Source: Acinetobacter pittii
Lineage (GTDB): Bacteria > Pseudomonadota > Gammaproteobacteria > Pseudomonadales > Moraxellaceae
Length of the DNA: 64,000 nt
Assembly (NCBI RefSeq): GCF_034067285.1
Contig: NZ_CP139286.1
Coordinates: 3,162,001 to 3,226,000 of the forward strand
Direction of reading: 5' to 3'
Every line of letters begins with the position of its first letter. The stretch's first letter is position 1. The notes below the pieces were generated by a model. The model ran no database searches, was not told the origin of the DNA, and was given only the letters and a program-made list of their open reading frames with translations. Of the stretch, positions 55,091 to 63,465 are shown in pieces. Position numbers and translations under genes: made by a program.

Positions 55091-56539
55091 ATGAACAGTC
55101 AAACAAAAACAAATCCAGAGACTCAGCTTCCTTATGATGTTAAGCATTTACATGATTTGCTTGAACAACAAAAGCTGGCTTACCTACGCCATCCGGTACC
55201 CACTGCTAAAGAGCGTATTGATCGTTTAGCTCGTCTTAAAAGAGTCTTGGTAAAATATCAAGATCAGATTGCCGAAGCAATTAACCTTGATTATGGCAAT
55301 CGTGCAGTTATGGAAACAAAAATTGGTGAGCTACTCACCAGTTTGGAGCAAATTAAGTATTACAGTAAACATCTAACTGCATGGATGAAGCCATCAAAAC
55401 GCCATATTAGTGTATTACATCAGCCTGCAAAAGGTTGGGTACAATATCAACCTATGGGTGTGATTGGTATTATTACACCTTGGAACTACCCATTATTGCT
55501 TTCAGTTGGGCCTTTGATCTGTGCGTTAGCTGCAGGCAACCATGCAATGATCAAAATCTCTAGCGCTTCGCCAAACTTTGGACGAGTCCTTGAAAGTGCA
55601 CTAGCTGAAGCATTTCCACAAGAATTAGTGGCTGTGGTGAATGGTGGTGGCGTTATCTCAGATGCTTTTAGTCATTTGCCTTTTGACAAAATGATTTTCA
55701 CAGGCTCAACTTCTGTTGGTAAAACAGTAATGGCAGCTGCAGCTCAAAACCTTGTTCCCGTGATTCTTGAGTTAGGTGGAAAATCTCCTGCCCTTGTGCA
55801 TGCGTCAATGGACATGAAAGATGTAGCTCAGCGTATCGCTGTAGGAAAATTATGGAATGCGGGACAAACTTGTGTTGCACCAGATCATATTTTCTTACCA
55901 CGCGGCAAAACTGCCGAGTTCATTGAAAACTTTAAATTGATTGTGGCTGGAATGTACCCTCATTTCCGCAACAACCAAGACTATACTTCTATTATTAATG
56001 ATAAACAGTACAACCGGATTCAAGGCTATCTCGAAAACGCCCGCGATCAAGGTGCACGTATTGTTGAAATTAACCCGCAAAATGAAATTTTAGATGATGT
56101 CCGTAAAATTGCACCGACTTTAGTCACTGGTGTGACAACTGCAATGGATATTATGCAAAATGAAATCTTCGGGCCTATTCTGCCGATTTTAGAATATGAC
56201 CAAATAGAAGAAGTCATCGAGTTTATTAATAGTCGTCCGCGCCCTTTAGCAATGTATTATTTTGACTATGATCAAGCACGTGCTGACTATATTGCACAGC
56301 ACACCCATTCAGGGCATTTCGGAATTAACATGGTAATTACTCATGTTGCACAAGATGATTTACCTTTCGGCGGAATTGGCGCATCAGGTATGGGTAAATA
56401 TCACGGGCCAGAGGGCTTTTTTAGCCTTTCTCATGAGCGTTCGGTGATGTCAAATCCAAAACTTTATAGCCTTAAATACATTCTTCCACCGTTCAATAAG
56501 CCTATTCATCGTTTCATTTCGAAAACCTTGTTGCGCTAA
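55091..56539 (+). CDS. Coniferyl aldehyde dehydrogenase-type ALDH
   Basis: A 482-residue aldehyde dehydrogenase of the CalB type, which oxidises coniferyl or other medium-chain and aromatic aldehydes to acids. The general base Glu227 is in VILELGGKSPAL and the catalytic Cys261 in NAGQTCVAPDH. GIITPWNYP and FTGSTSVGK mark the cofactor site. A C-terminal hydrophobic segment (SLKYILPPFNKPIHRFISK) is found in membrane-associated long-chain ALDHs. It is divergent from a TetR gene with a shared operator, so it is probably induced by its substrate. Activity on fatty aldehydes is equally possible. Confidence 0.82.
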   Translation: MNSQTKTNPETQLPYDVKHLHDLLEQQKLAYLRHPVPTAKERIDRLARLKRVLVKYQDQIAEAINLDYGNRAVMETKIGELLTSLEQIKYYSKHLTAWMKPSKRHISVLHQPAKGWVQYQPMGVIGIITPWNYPLLLSVGPLICALAAGNHAMIKISSASPNFGRVLESALAEAFPQELVAVVNGGGVISDAFSHLPFDKMIFTGSTSVGKTVMAAAAQNLVPVILELGGKSPALVHASMDMKDVAQRIAVGKLWNAGQTCVAPDHIFLPRGKTAEFIENFKLIVAGMYPHFRNNQDYTSIINDKQYNRIQGYLENARDQGARIVEINPQNEILDDVRKIAPTLVTGVTTAMDIMQNEIFGPILPILEYDQIEEVIEFINSRPRPLAMYYFDYDQARADYIAQHTHSGHFGINMVITHVAQDDLPFGGIGASGMGKYHGPEGFFSLSHERSVMSNPKLYSLKYILPPFNKPIHRFISKTLLR

Positions 56540-56546
56540 CTGATCA

Positions 56547-56585
56547 AGGCATGATCTGTTATACTAAATCATGCCTCGTTTTTAC
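56547..56585 (+). terminator. Terminator after the aldehyde dehydrogenase
   Basis: The stem AGGCATGA/TCATGCCT with a 14-nt loop is followed by CGTTTTTAC. It ends the ALDH transcript before rpmB. Confidence 0.7.
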
Positions 56586-56706
56586 CAATTTCGCTTGTCT
56601 TTTAATCGTATTTTTGGTATAAAACGCCCCTTGAATGAATTCATCCGTTTACATTTAGTATGACTGGCCACAGATTTGCTGTTGGCTGAATCAATGGAGT
56701 TACACC

Positions 56707-56943
56707 ATGTCTAAGGTTTGCCAAGTTACCGGCAAGCGTCCAGTCGTTGGTAACAACGTCTCACACGCCAACAACAAAACCAAGCGCCGGTTCGAGCCGA
56801 ACCTGCACCACCACCGTTTCTGGTTAGAAAGCGAAAAACGTTTTGTACGTCTTCGTTTAACCACTAAAGGTATGCGTATTATTGACAAATTGGGTATCGA
56901 AAAGGTTGTTGCAGACCTTCGTGCTCAAGGTCAAAAGATCTAA
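56707..56943 (+). CDS. rpmB: 50S ribosomal protein L28
   Basis: A 78-residue basic ribosomal protein of the large subunit. It opens [21 protein letters not shown], the typical L28 N-terminus with the TGKRP motif, and has [15 protein letters not shown] (near 25-39). It lies 12 bp before rpmG, the usual rpmB-rpmG operon. A single Cys (Cys5) means it is the non-zinc (C-minus) form. Confidence 0.97.
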
Positions 56944-56955
56944 GGAGTCTGAGCA

Positions 56956-57111
56956 ATGCGTGATAAGATTCGCCTCGTTTCTTCAGCTGGTACAGGTTAC
57001 TTCTATACCACGACTAAAAACAAACGTACTATGCCGGAAAAAATGGAAATCAAAAAATTTGATCCAAAAATCCGTCAACACGTGATTTTCAAAGAAGCTA
57101 AAATCAAATAA
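56956..57111 (+). CDS. rpmG: 50S ribosomal protein L33
   Basis: A 51-residue ribosomal protein found by reading the sequence, since it is shorter than a 60-residue ORF cut-off. It opens [20 protein letters not shown] and continues with [17 protein letters not shown] and a C-terminal VIFKEAKIK. The lack of the CxxC zinc motifs marks the non-zinc form. TAAGGAG lies nine bases upstream of the ATG, overlapping the rpmB stop codon, so the two are translated together. A strong terminator follows. Confidence 0.97.
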
Positions 57112-57122
57112 TTTTAGCCTCG

Positions 57123-57157
57123 AAAAAAACGACTTCTTTATGAAGTCGTTTTTTTTG
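57123..57157 (+). terminator. Terminator after rpmB-rpmG
   Basis: The stem AAACGACTTC/GAAGTCGTTT with a 5-nt loop is followed by a long T run (TTTTTT) and GCATT. Confidence 0.9.
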
Positions 57158-57257
57158 CATTTTTTTTATACCTACCTTTTTGTTAAACTTTATCTATATT
57201 CCGCCTTGGCATTTTTTATGCTTGTCTTTAGCCTAACTCACGTAAAAGGAGTTTTTA

Positions 57258-58967
57258 GTGCCGCATGACGTAGATTTAATTATTTTACTTGCTGTTGGTT
57301 TCGGTGTTGCCCTCATTTTTGGCTACCTTGCAGCCCGATTACGACTCCCTCCTCTTATCGGCTATTTAATTGCCGGAATTATTATTAGCCCAAATACACC
57401 AGGTGTAGAAGCAGATATTCATCTTGCTAACCAGCTTGCAGAACTCGGGGTCATGTTCCTGATGTTTGGTGTAGGGATGCACTTTTCATTAAAAGATTTA
57501 TTGCAAGTTCGACGCATTGCCTTACCAGGCGCAATTTTACAGATCGCTGTTGCAACCTTACTGGGTATTGGGGTTTCAATGCTATGGGGCTGGAGTTTTG
57601 GTTCAGCACTTGTTTTTGGTTTAAGTCTGTCGTGTGCGAGTACGGTTGTACTATTAAAAGCTTTAGGAGACCGTGGGCTTTTAGATTCAGTTAACGGCAA
57701 AATTGCTGTAGGCTGGCTGTTAGTGGAAGACTTAGTGATGGTACTGGTTTTAGTACTCCTTCCTGCTACAGCAGTTTTACTCGGTGGCAAAGCACCAGCA
57801 GGTGCAGATGGTAATATCTGGTTAACCCTTGGGATAACCTTATTAAAGGTGATTGGCTTTATTGCCTTTATGCTCATAGTAGGTAAACGTGTAGTACCTA
57901 TTATTATGCAGTTCGTTGCACGTTTAGGCTCAAGAGAGCTATTTACGCTGACCGTCGTCGCTGCTGCCGTTTCAATTGCCTATGGTTCATATGCCATCTT
58001 TGGGGTTTCAATGGCATTAGGAGCTTTCTTTGCGGGCATGGTTGTTAAAGAATCAGACTTTAGTCATCGTGCTGAGGAAGAGACTCTCCCACTACGTGAA
58101 ATTTTCTCGATTTTATTTTTCGTTTCTGTGGGCATGCTGTTTGATCCACACATTCTTGTTGAGAGCCCACTACATATTTTAGCTGTTATTGCGATTATTA
58201 TGGTGGGTAAGACACTTGCTGCAATGGCATTGGTTTTATTTTTCCGCTATCCAATCAATACAGCTTTAACAGTCGGGGCAAGCCTTGCACAAATTGGTGA
58301 GTTTTCATTTATTTTGGCGACCTTGGGTGTTTCTTTAGGATTATTAAGCTTAGAAGCTCAAAACCTGATTCTAGCAGGCGCTTTATTCTCAATTACGCTC
58401 AACTCGTTCATCTTCTCAGCTATTGAGCCTGTACAACGCTGGATTCGCGAGCGTTCTCACTTAGCCCGACTTCTTGAACGTAGTGGTGACCCATTAGCTA
58501 TGTTACCCGATGAAGTTGATCAAGCTTACTTACGTGATCAGGTCGTGATTGTTGGATATGGCGGTGTGGGACGACGCATCACTGAAAATCTAATTAATGA
58601 GAATATTAAGGTCGTTATTGCAGAAGAAAATCGTGAAATCGTAGAAAAACTACGTCAGGCAAATATTGCTGCGGTGAGCGGTGTTGCTACCGAACCGAGC
58701 GTTTTAATTCAAGCACATATCATGCATGCACGACTCTTGGTGATCTCCCCTATGGATATTTTAGATATCCACCGTATTGTGAGCATTGCCAAGCAATTAA
58801 ATCCTCAAATTCAGGTATTAATTTGCGCAGAAAGCAAAGAAGAAGCAGCAATTATCCGTGAAGAAAATATTGGCGAAGTGTTCTATGCAAAAGAAGAAAT
58901 GGCAAAGAATATGAGTCACCATATATTAAATCAGATCGAGCTTGCCCATCAGTCAACAATTCATTAA
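57258..58967 (+). CDS. CPA2-family cation/proton antiporter with TrkA-N domain
   Basis: A 569-residue monovalent cation:H+ antiporter of the KefB/KefC/YbaL type. The first about 385 residues contain 12 or 13 hydrophobic helices, with LRLPPLIGYLIAGIIISP (about 26-44) as the typical CPA2 start. A TrkA-N (Rossmann) regulatory domain follows (about 431-550), with VVIVGYGGVGRRI as the nucleotide-binding glycine motif. It starts at the GTG at 57258, with AAGGAG six bases upstream. No KefF/KefG partner is adjacent, so glutathione gating is uncertain. Potassium or sodium may be the ion. Confidence 0.87.
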   Translation: MPHDVDLIILLAVGFGVALIFGYLAARLRLPPLIGYLIAGIIISPNTPGVEADIHLANQLAELGVMFLMFGVGMHFSLKDLLQVRRIALPGAILQIAVATLLGIGVSMLWGWSFGSALVFGLSLSCASTVVLLKALGDRGLLDSVNGKIAVGWLLVEDLVMVLVLVLLPATAVLLGGKAPAGADGNIWLTLGITLLKVIGFIAFMLIVGKRVVPIIMQFVARLGSRELFTLTVVAAAVSIAYGSYAIFGVSMALGAFFAGMVVKESDFSHRAEEETLPLREIFSILFFVSVGMLFDPHILVESPLHILAVIAIIMVGKTLAAMALVLFFRYPINTALTVGASLAQIGEFSFILATLGVSLGLLSLEAQNLILAGALFSITLNSFIFSAIEPVQRWIRERSHLARLLERSGDPLAMLPDEVDQAYLRDQVVIVGYGGVGRRITENLINENIKVVIAEENREIVEKLRQANIAAVSGVATEPSVLIQAHIMHARLLVISPMDILDIHRIVSIAKQLNPQIQVLICAESKEEAAIIREENIGEVFYAKEEMAKNMSHHILNQIELAHQSTIH

Positions 58968-58972
58968 CCCAT

Positions 58973-59002
58973 ATAAAAAGCGTACTTAAAAGTACGCTTT
59001 TT
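58973..59002 (+). terminator. Terminator between the antiporter and the small-protein gene
   Basis: The stem AAAAGCGTAC/GTACGCTTTT with a 6-nt loop and flanking A/T runs ends the plus-strand transcript and may also serve the convergent minus-strand gene. Confidence 0.88.
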
Positions 59003-59281
59003 TTAACTCAAGAATTTAGGCTGTTCGTCTAATACCTCAGCCTGCCACTCGTTTACCTGCTTCTCTAGCAGTCCAAACAATGCAGCCTGAATCATATGCT
59101 GAGCAACAACTGGAGTCTGCTCACCCAAGATTGCTTTGACTTCATCGCTAAATTGAATTTTAACCAAGGGTTCATTTTCAGAACCTGCATTACGCAAGGC
59201 GAGTTCACCACCTTCGAGTTGAACCAATTCCAACACTGCTTCTTGATTTCCAAATAACTCTTTCAATTGCTGTATAGACAT
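59003..59281 (-). CDS. Small protein of unknown function (92 aa)
   Basis: I do not recognise this 92-residue protein. It is acidic and mostly helical, opening MSIQQLKELFGNQEAVLELV and ending in LEKQVNEWQAEVLDEQPKF. I use the ATG at 59281 because GGAGG lies about six bases upstream; a longer reading from 59317 crosses the hairpins at 59291-59330. Two hairpins sit in its leader, one ending at the ribosome site, so translation may be controlled. It follows the DUF6586-like gene by 112 bp on the same strand. No signal peptide or membrane helix is seen. Confidence 0.62.
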   Translation of the reverse strand: MSIQQLKELFGNQEAVLELVQLEGGELALRNAGSENEPLVKIQFSDEVKAILGEQTPVVAQHMIQAALFGLLEKQVNEWQAEVLDEQPKFLS

Positions 59282-59290
59282 ATACTTCCT

Positions 59291-59330
59291 CCATGTTTCA
59301 ACATGGTGGCAAAGCACCCTTGCACTTTGC
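59291..59330 (-). promoter_or_regulatory. Tandem leader hairpins at the ribosome-binding site of the 92-aa gene
   Basis: Read on the minus strand: GCAAAG/CTTTGC with a 10-nt loop, then CCATGTT/AACATGG with a 2-nt loop. The last stem runs directly into AGGAAG, so opening or closing it could affect ribosome access. Confidence 0.5.
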
Positions 59331-59393
59331 TTCTCTTGTCTTATTTATATAGGCACACCTAGTCTAAATTTCAAGCATCTAGGCAGTTTAATT

Positions 59394-59897
59394 TTAGAAC
59401 TCGACCATTTCATTACGAAAACCATCAATTAAATGGCTTAATTCTCGGTGCCATTCACGCAAGATTTTAACATCTGGCAACCAAGACTGAGGACCTTGTG
59501 TCACTTTAATAATGAGATTAGAAGAAGTTTCTTCTTCTGGAGTCGGTTCTTTTGGTTCTGGGGCGTATTGGCACATACGATAAGCACGTTTTAACTCCGC
59601 AACAAAACCATCTTTTGCCAATTGCTGCAAAACGGACACTTCAGGAGAAACCTGCCCTTTTGCCGCCATATGTTCCTCAATAGATTTTAAAGTAGGTTGC
59701 AAATCATTTAAACGGTAATAACGTACCAATTCTTGTAAGAACGCTAACATTGCGCCATGTAAATGAAATACGGCTGTTTCACGATAAGCTTGTACCTGCT
59801 GTACATGATCGGTCTGCTCTGCCTGTTGACACGCTAGACGTGCGAAATAGAGCTTCTGATTGGTACGATCGGCATGATAACGAGCAACACGTGACAT
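59394..59897 (-). CDS. DUF6586-like protein
   Basis: A 167-residue cytosolic protein of unknown function. RTNQKLYFARLACQQAEQT near the N-terminus and HLHGAMLAFLQELVRYYRL (about 43-61) are the blocks I associate with DUF6586 proteins of gamma-proteobacteria, a moderately sure match. A Pro/Glu-rich linker (PEPKEPTPEEE) precedes the C-terminal helices. I use the ATG at 59897, which has AGGA upstream; an ATG at 59927 would add ten residues and cannot be excluded. It lies between an ASCH gene and the 92-residue protein gene on the same strand. Confidence 0.62.
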   Translation of the reverse strand: MSRVARYHADRTNQKLYFARLACQQAEQTDHVQQVQAYRETAVFHLHGAMLAFLQELVRYYRLNDLQPTLKSIEEHMAAKGQVSPEVSVLQQLAKDGFVAELKRAYRMCQYAPEPKEPTPEEETSSNLIIKVTQGPQSWLPDVKILREWHRELSHLIDGFRNEMVEF

Positions 59898-59977
59898 AAC
59901 TAAACTTTCCTGTTCTAAAATCGCCATTGCAATAGCTATTCTTAGCTTAACGACTCCATTGATAAAATCAACGTTAT

Positions 59978-60340
59978 TTATGGTAAATCCAGCTCAACTT
60001 GATAAATTTTACGTTTAGCTAAAATTTTTACTGGCTGCCTTAAAGGGCGAACATTACTTAAAACCCAAGCAAAATACCCTTCACTCCAAGCAGATGCACA
60101 TGCTGACTCAATTTCATCATTTCGCCAACTATGAACAGAGTCGACATCAACTAAAGCGACAGCAACTCCTTCTTCTTCATCAATATCTTTGTTCAGAAAG
60201 TTGTGGTTTTCGACAATTAATAGATCTTTCACTGGTAACTGTGTAGGTGTCCATGAACGTACCTCAAGTGTTTTTATACCTTGAGCGATACGAGTACCAT
60301 TTGGCGTTACAATCGAAAGGGCTAAAAATTGTCTTTTCAT
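59978..60340 (-). CDS. ASCH-domain protein
   Basis: A 120-residue single-domain ASCH protein (PUA-like fold). The family pattern is clear: LALSIVTPNGTRIAQGIKTLEVRSW near the N-terminus (LALSI..P...I..G.KT.E.R.W), then LLIVENHNF and GVAVALVDVDSV, and EGYFAWVLSNVRPL. Many ASCH proteins bind RNA or act on modified nucleosides (N4-acetylcytidine amidohydrolase YqfB is one). It lies 9 bp after the RRM gene, so the two are co-transcribed, which fits an RNA-linked function. Activity is not demonstrable from sequence. Confidence 0.8.
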   Translation of the reverse strand: MKRQFLALSIVTPNGTRIAQGIKTLEVRSWTPTQLPVKDLLIVENHNFLNKDIDEEEGVAVALVDVDSVHSWRNDEIESACASAWSEGYFAWVLSNVRPLRQPVKILAKRKIYQVELDLP

Positions 60341-60349
60341 AAGAAAAAC

Positions 60350-60589
60350 TTATTCTTCGGCTGCTTTAACTCGAATTCCATAGCCTTTAACTTTTAGCGT
60401 ATTTAAGCCTTTAATTGCCTTAATCGCTTCACGTGGATTAGGCATTTCAACAAAACCAAAGCCTTTCGATTTACCTGTGTCTTTATCAGTCACAAGAACA
60501 CATGTATCAACTTTACCATATGCCTTAAACAACTCTAAAACTTCAGCTTCACTTACAGCACGATCTAAATTACGAACTAATATCTTCAT
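60350..60589 (-). CDS. RRM-type RNA-binding protein
   Basis: A 79-residue single RNA-recognition motif. RNP2 is ILVRNL (3-8) and RNP1 is KGFGFVEM (41-48), with aromatic residues in place for RNA stacking. The C-terminus is short and lysine-rich. Such small bacterial RRM proteins are often cold- or growth-linked RNA-binding proteins. It sits directly upstream of the ASCH gene on the same transcript and 74 bp downstream of a helicase gene. Role otherwise unknown. Confidence 0.88.
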   Translation of the reverse strand: MKILVRNLDRAVSEAEVLELFKAYGKVDTCVLVTDKDTGKSKGFGFVEMPNPREAIKAIKGLNTLKVKGYGIRVKAAEE

Positions 60590-60662
60590 TTTCTAACCTT
60601 AATTGGCAATAAAAGGGAGGGCCAATATACATTTAAGTAATCACAGCGTCTTATACAGTAGT

Positions 60663-62642
60663 TTAGTCCAGATCGATACCAAAACCTAAATTTACTGCAG
60701 GAGATCTGTTCCATTGTTTTTTAGTAAATTGCTGAGGTACTTGTCTATGTATCTTTGCTTGAACTAAATGTGTAGGTAAATCATTTAAGAAATAACTCTC
60801 GACTTTACGACCTTGCTCGTCATACGTGTCTTGTGACCACGTATTAAGATTTTGTTTCGTCAAGATTAATTCATTTTCAGCACGTGTTAAGGCCACATAC
60901 AGCACACGGCGTTCTTCCTCAACATCAGCAAAATCACCCTGTGCTCTTGCATAAGGATATTGATTTGGTGATACATGAGGTACATAACAAACTTTCTGTT
61001 CGGCCCCCTTAGCTGAATGAATCGTAATTAGAGTCACTAAATCTTGATCAGCAGCTTTTTCAATTTCAGAAACTGAAATAGGTTCAAGCACATATTCTTC
61101 AAGGAATTCACCCAACGATGCATGCTTACGCGCAAGTTGCTTAACCAAATCAAAGTCTTTTAAACGGCGTGACCAGTCTTTAGTTTTATAATTTTGCTCT
61201 AGCTGCTCGCCTAAAGCATCAAGAGCTAAGCCAATACTTGCTTCAACATGCTGCTGTAGTACATCTAACTGTTTTAAAATTAAAATTGCTTGTAAAGGGA
61301 CCTTGCCATGGCGTTCAAGTCGTTGACAGCGTTCTTCAACATCAGCAATTCCCATTAGCTCTTGGGCTAACTTACTCGCTCCAACATCACCAATTCCATC
61401 CCATAAGGTTAAAAACCGCATCCAAGCCAAATCATCGTGAGGGTTGCTCACAATACGTAGCAGGCTTAGTACATCTTTTACATGGGCCGACTCAAGAAGT
61501 TTTACTCCACCAATAAAGCGATAAGGTATTTCAGCAGCAATAAAAGCCCCTTCTAGATATCGGGCACTATAGCCAGAACGTACCAAAACCATATGGTCAT
61601 GCCAGTTTGCACCTTGTTGATGGCGCGTTATTAAATCTTGTGCAATCCAGTTTGCTTCTTCAAACTCATTACCAAACAAATGTAGCTGTGGCTTTTGCCC
61701 TTGGCCACGATGTGCTTGTAGCTGTTTTTGATAATCAATTGGGCTATGTGCCAACAGCCAGTTCGATAAATCTAGAATTTCTTGGGTCGAGCGGTAATTT
61801 AAAGCCAGTGTAAGTACTTCTGCATCAGGTATTCGCTCTTTAAAAGAATGAATATTTTCAAAGTCGGCGCCACGAAAGCCATAAATGGACTGCGCATCAT
61901 CACCCACACAAAATAACTTCACTTTACCAATTAAGGGTTGCAACAAAGCCCATTGCAAAGGGTTTGTATCTTGCATTTCATCAACTAGCAATGCCTGACA
62001 GAAGCCTGCCACCCAATTGGTGAGCGCTTCTGAGTTTTGTAAATGCACCGCCACAATCGACAAGATATCGTCGTAATCTAAAAAATTACGCTCTTTCTTA
62101 CGTTGCTCATAAGTTTTCATCAACTCAGCAATTTGTGCCTTGTGCTCGTAGGCTTCTGGAAGTTGCTTAAGCAGTGCTTCAGAAAGTTTGGTTTGAGTAT
62201 TTCGAGCAAAAGAATACAAATCGCACAGCTCTGCCGCTTTAGGTAAAACGTTATCTTTGTCTTTACCTCTTAATAAGCGAAACATCAGCAACTGATCATC
62301 ACGATCAATAATACTAAATTGATTTAAACCAAAAGCTTGTGGGTTACGGCGCAGCAAATACATACAAAAAGTATGAAAAGTCGAAGCTCTTAAGCCTTTT
62401 GCATGTGCTCCTACATGCTGCTCGACTCTTGCAACAATTTCACTCGCAGCACGTCGAGTAAAAGTTAAAATCTGGATTTGGTTTGCTGGCAAGCCTTGAT
62501 CAATTAAATAAGCGGCACGAGCAACAATAGTCTTTGTCTTGCCACAACCAGCACCCGCCAAAACTAAACAGTTCTGAGCAGTCGTCGTGGCTGCTTTTTT
62601 TTGCTGAGCATTCAGTTCATTAATTAATTTTGCAAGACTCAT
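60663..62642 (-). CDS. UvrD/Rep-type (SF1A) DNA helicase
   Basis: A 659-residue SF1A helicase. Walker A is LAGAGCGKTKT (29-39), Walker B DEMQDTNPLQ (221-230), then ALNYRSTQEI (motif IV/III region) and TIHSAKGAEQKVCYVPHV (motif V) and VALTRAENEL (motif VI). I take the ATG at 62642; an upstream in-frame ATG at 62717 would add an unlikely hydrophobic leader. The two-domain layout with the GAGxGKT motif matches UvrD, Rep or PcrA relatives, but it is shorter than UvrD (about 720). It does not look like RecB. It heads a minus-strand group with RRM and ASCH genes. Confidence 0.85.
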   Translation of the reverse strand: MSLAKLINELNAQQKKAATTTAQNCLVLAGAGCGKTKTIVARAAYLIDQGLPANQIQILTFTRRAASEIVARVEQHVGAHAKGLRASTFHTFCMYLLRRNPQAFGLNQFSIIDRDDQLLMFRLLRGKDKDNVLPKAAELCDLYSFARNTQTKLSEALLKQLPEAYEHKAQIAELMKTYEQRKKERNFLDYDDILSIVAVHLQNSEALTNWVAGFCQALLVDEMQDTNPLQWALLQPLIGKVKLFCVGDDAQSIYGFRGADFENIHSFKERIPDAEVLTLALNYRSTQEILDLSNWLLAHSPIDYQKQLQAHRGQGQKPQLHLFGNEFEEANWIAQDLITRHQQGANWHDHMVLVRSGYSARYLEGAFIAAEIPYRFIGGVKLLESAHVKDVLSLLRIVSNPHDDLAWMRFLTLWDGIGDVGASKLAQELMGIADVEERCQRLERHGKVPLQAILILKQLDVLQQHVEASIGLALDALGEQLEQNYKTKDWSRRLKDFDLVKQLARKHASLGEFLEEYVLEPISVSEIEKAADQDLVTLITIHSAKGAEQKVCYVPHVSPNQYPYARAQGDFADVEEERRVLYVALTRAENELILTKQNLNTWSQDTYDEQGRKVESYFLNDLPTHLVQAKIHRQVPQQFTKKQWNRSPAVNLGFGIDLD

Positions 62643-62717
62643 AACACATATCGCTAAAACACCAAGACATAGTTTAACAGACCGAGGCAACAGATGCGTC
62701 TGCCATCCTAAAAACAA

Positions 62718-62743
62718 AAAAGAGCACCTAAAGTACTCTTTGA
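62718..62743 (-). terminator. Terminator after the HdeD-like gene
   Basis: On the minus strand, AAAGAGTAC pairs with GGTGCTCTTT (one mismatch) around a short loop and is followed by TTTTGTTTTTAGG. It lies 16 bp after the gene's stop codon. Confidence 0.6.
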
Positions 62744-62757
62744 TACAGTATTTTTAT

Positions 62758-63333
62758 TTAAGATACTGTTTTTGAACTAGATGGCAGATGCTTAATCGCT
62801 GAAGCCAAACCTAGAAAATTAATTCCTTGAAATAAGATATCAATAGCAAGGAACATTCCTAACACCCAAAAAGGCGAATCTTTGGAAACTAAAATTAAAA
62901 TACCGGTAGCGAGCGTTAATAACCCTGAAAATAGGGTCCAGCCCCATCCAGTAATTGGCTTAAGTAAAATCGCATTTACTGTACGTATAGCCCCGGCAAT
63001 AATCAGTGCTATAGATAATAAACTCGTCAAAACCACTGCTGTGGTGACAGGAGTAGAAAAAGCGTAATAACCAGCCATTAAATAAAGTATGCCAAAAAGT
63101 GCCCATAACCATCGACTAGCACCTTTAAAAACACTCATAGCCGCGACAAGATGTAAAACACCTCCGACCATCATGAGTATTCCAAATAAAAAAACGACAG
63201 AAAAGGTCGCAAATGGTAATGAACTAAATAAAATCAGACCAAAGCCAATAAGCACAAAGCCTAATATCAAATACCACTTACGATCAGCATGTAACTGATT
63301 ACGTACCAAATCATTACCGACAGTTTTCATCAT
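62758..63333 (-). CDS. HdeD-like (DUF308) membrane protein
   Basis: A 191-residue inner-membrane protein with six hydrophobic helices (about 22-40, 47-68, 74-92, 99-117, 129-147, 154-172). The repeated pattern GFVLIGFGLILF, GILMMVGGVLHL and FSGLLTLATGILIL is the DUF308 duplication typical of HdeD, which in E. coli supports acid resistance. A short charged N-terminus (VRNQLHADRKW) precedes it. The gene stands alone between a terminator and a gap that holds two DnaA boxes. Function in this organism is inferred from the family. Confidence 0.85.
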   Translation of the reverse strand: MMKTVGNDLVRNQLHADRKWYLILGFVLIGFGLILFSSLPFATFSVVFLFGILMMVGGVLHLVAAMSVFKGASRWLWALFGILYLMAGYYAFSTPVTTAVVLTSLLSIALIIAGAIRTVNAILLKPITGWGWTLFSGLLTLATGILILVSKDSPFWVLGMFLAIDILFQGINFLGLASAIKHLPSSSKTVS

Positions 63334-63436
63334 GGCTACTCTTATTATCAGGTATTAGAATTTCATCTACCCAATAATAGTGATGCACTTCACATTTTTT
63401 GTCTGTATAAAATCTGCATCGTTTCTTAACAATTGA

Positions 63437-63462
63437 TGTGGATAAAGCAGTATTTATCCACA
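63437..63462. promoter_or_regulatory. Pair of inverted consensus DnaA boxes
   Basis: TGTGGATAA (63437-63445) and TTATCCACA (63454-63462) are two exact copies of the DnaA R-box in inverted orientation with an 8-bp spacer. They also form a 10-bp stem (TGTGGATAAA/TTTATCCACA), which could be a weak transcript terminator for the partial gene to the right. Confidence 0.6.
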
Positions 63463-63465
63463 GTT

